Shown one piece after another: positions 5,182 through 5,463 of a stretch of DNA of 5,463 nucleotides. The number at the start of each line of letters is the position of its first letter. The first letter of the stretch is position 1. Made by a program: the position numbers and the translations under genes. This DNA comes from JADJNW01 sp046314415 (lineage in GTDB: Bacteria; Bacteroidota; Bacteroidia; Chitinophagales; Saprospiraceae), in assembly GCA_046314415.1 (NCBI GenBank), contig JBKBWT010000411.1, positions 1-5,463 on the forward strand, read 5' to 3'. Under the pieces are notes generated by a model. It saw nothing but the letters and a program-made list of their open reading frames with translations. It was not told where the DNA came from and did no database searches.

Positions 5182-5189
5182 CAACGATA
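5182..5189 (-). promoter_or_regulatory. Weak candidate -7 element for the Lrp-type gene
   Basis: The minus strand reads TATCGTTG, one mismatch from TAnnTTTG. It predicts a start near 5175 and a leader of about 47 bases. No convincing -33 TTG is present, so this is only the best candidate seen. The rest of the gap up to the terminator (5190-5356) holds two AT-rich inverted repeats (GCATTT/AAATGC, 5245-5263; TTTTATTGC/GCAATAAAA, 5297-5332) and no gene. Confidence 0.3.
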
Positions 5190-5356
5190 TATAATAATTT
5201 TTTAAAAACTATTAGTGCGCTGTTGGTAGCTAGCCCCCTCGAAAGCATTTACAAATAAAATGCAGGCGGAAAGTTAATAAACCTTTCTTAATTTTTTTTT
5301 ATTGCGAAGAAACAAAATTTTTTGCAATAAAATTTTGGACAATTGCGTACACTTGG

Positions 5357-5396
5357 AAAAAAAATGCCGGAAGGGAGAAATGCTCCCTTCCGGCAT
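5357..5396 (-). terminator. Strong rho-independent terminator for the right-edge gene
   Basis: A perfect 14-bp GC-rich stem (5364-5377 pairing with 5383-5396) with a 5-base loop is followed on the minus strand by seven T (5363-5357). It begins 17 bases after the stop codon of the frame ending at 5414 and so insulates the Lrp-type gene from the gene beyond the right edge. Confidence 0.92.
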
Positions 5397-5413
5397 CCGT
5401 CTGCCAAATAACA

Positions 5414-5463
5414 TTAGGGAAAAATCCCCATATTAAGATAGTCGTTGCTGATTTTAGTAATGG
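5414..5463 (-). CDS. Partial CDS, C-terminal 15 residues only; product unknown
   Basis: A minus-strand frame enters from the right edge and ends at TAA (5414-5416) with the peptide ITKISNDYLNMGIFP. It is chosen over the other open minus frame because it stops just before the strong terminator, whereas the rival frame would read straight through it. Fifteen residues are too few to name a family. Confidence 0.55.
   Translation of the reverse strand, partial: ITKISNDYLNMGIFP

Noticed and set aside
5302..5463. An open minus-strand frame running from the right edge to a TAA at 5302-5304
   Set aside because: It would read through the strong terminator hairpin and its T tract; the alternative frame stopping at 5414 fits the terminator far better.

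Overview
The window looks like a stretch of chromosome from a member of the Bacteroidota. The evidence is AT-rich intergenic DNA, two lipoproteins with N-terminal lipoboxes, several matches to the phylum's -7 promoter element (TAnnTTTG), few clear Shine-Dalgarno sites, and a small protein family that I know mainly from this phylum. I cannot name a genus.

Layout from left to right. Positions 1-52 (minus) hold the first codons of a gene running off the left edge, possibly an insertion-sequence transposase. Two plus-strand lipoprotein genes follow. The first (200-415) encodes a tiny, acidic, low-complexity lipoprotein and ends in a strong terminator (443-479). The second (530-1189) encodes a 219-residue lipoprotein with a TonB-like C-terminal domain. 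From there every confident gene is on the minus strand: an AI-2E-family membrane permease (1270-2427), a 121-residue protein of the family often mislabelled 'phosphoribosylpyrophosphate synthetase' (2577-2942), a cytoplasmic TraB/GumN-family protein (3405-4202) and an Lrp/AsnC-type regulator (4655-5128). At the right edge are the last 15 codons of an unidentified minus-strand gene, followed by a textbook terminator facing it.

The genes do not form an obvious operon. Most are separated by 80-460 bases, often with their own promoter-like element or hairpin, so this reads as single-gene transcription units with housekeeping, envelope or stress roles. The most unusual content is between genes. 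There is a perfect -7 element inside a GC-rich inverted repeat upstream of the TraB-like gene. A 348-base gap downstream of the Lrp-type gene carries a 19-bp GC-rich palindrome and a long hairpin. A perfect 11-bp tandem direct repeat sits in the leader of the Lrp-type gene. A 460-base gap at 2943-3404 has coding-like composition but no recognisable gene. I see no CRISPR array, rRNA, tRNA or multi-gene defence system, and no convincing new system; the leads are small regulatory structures and one possible decayed or unknown gene.
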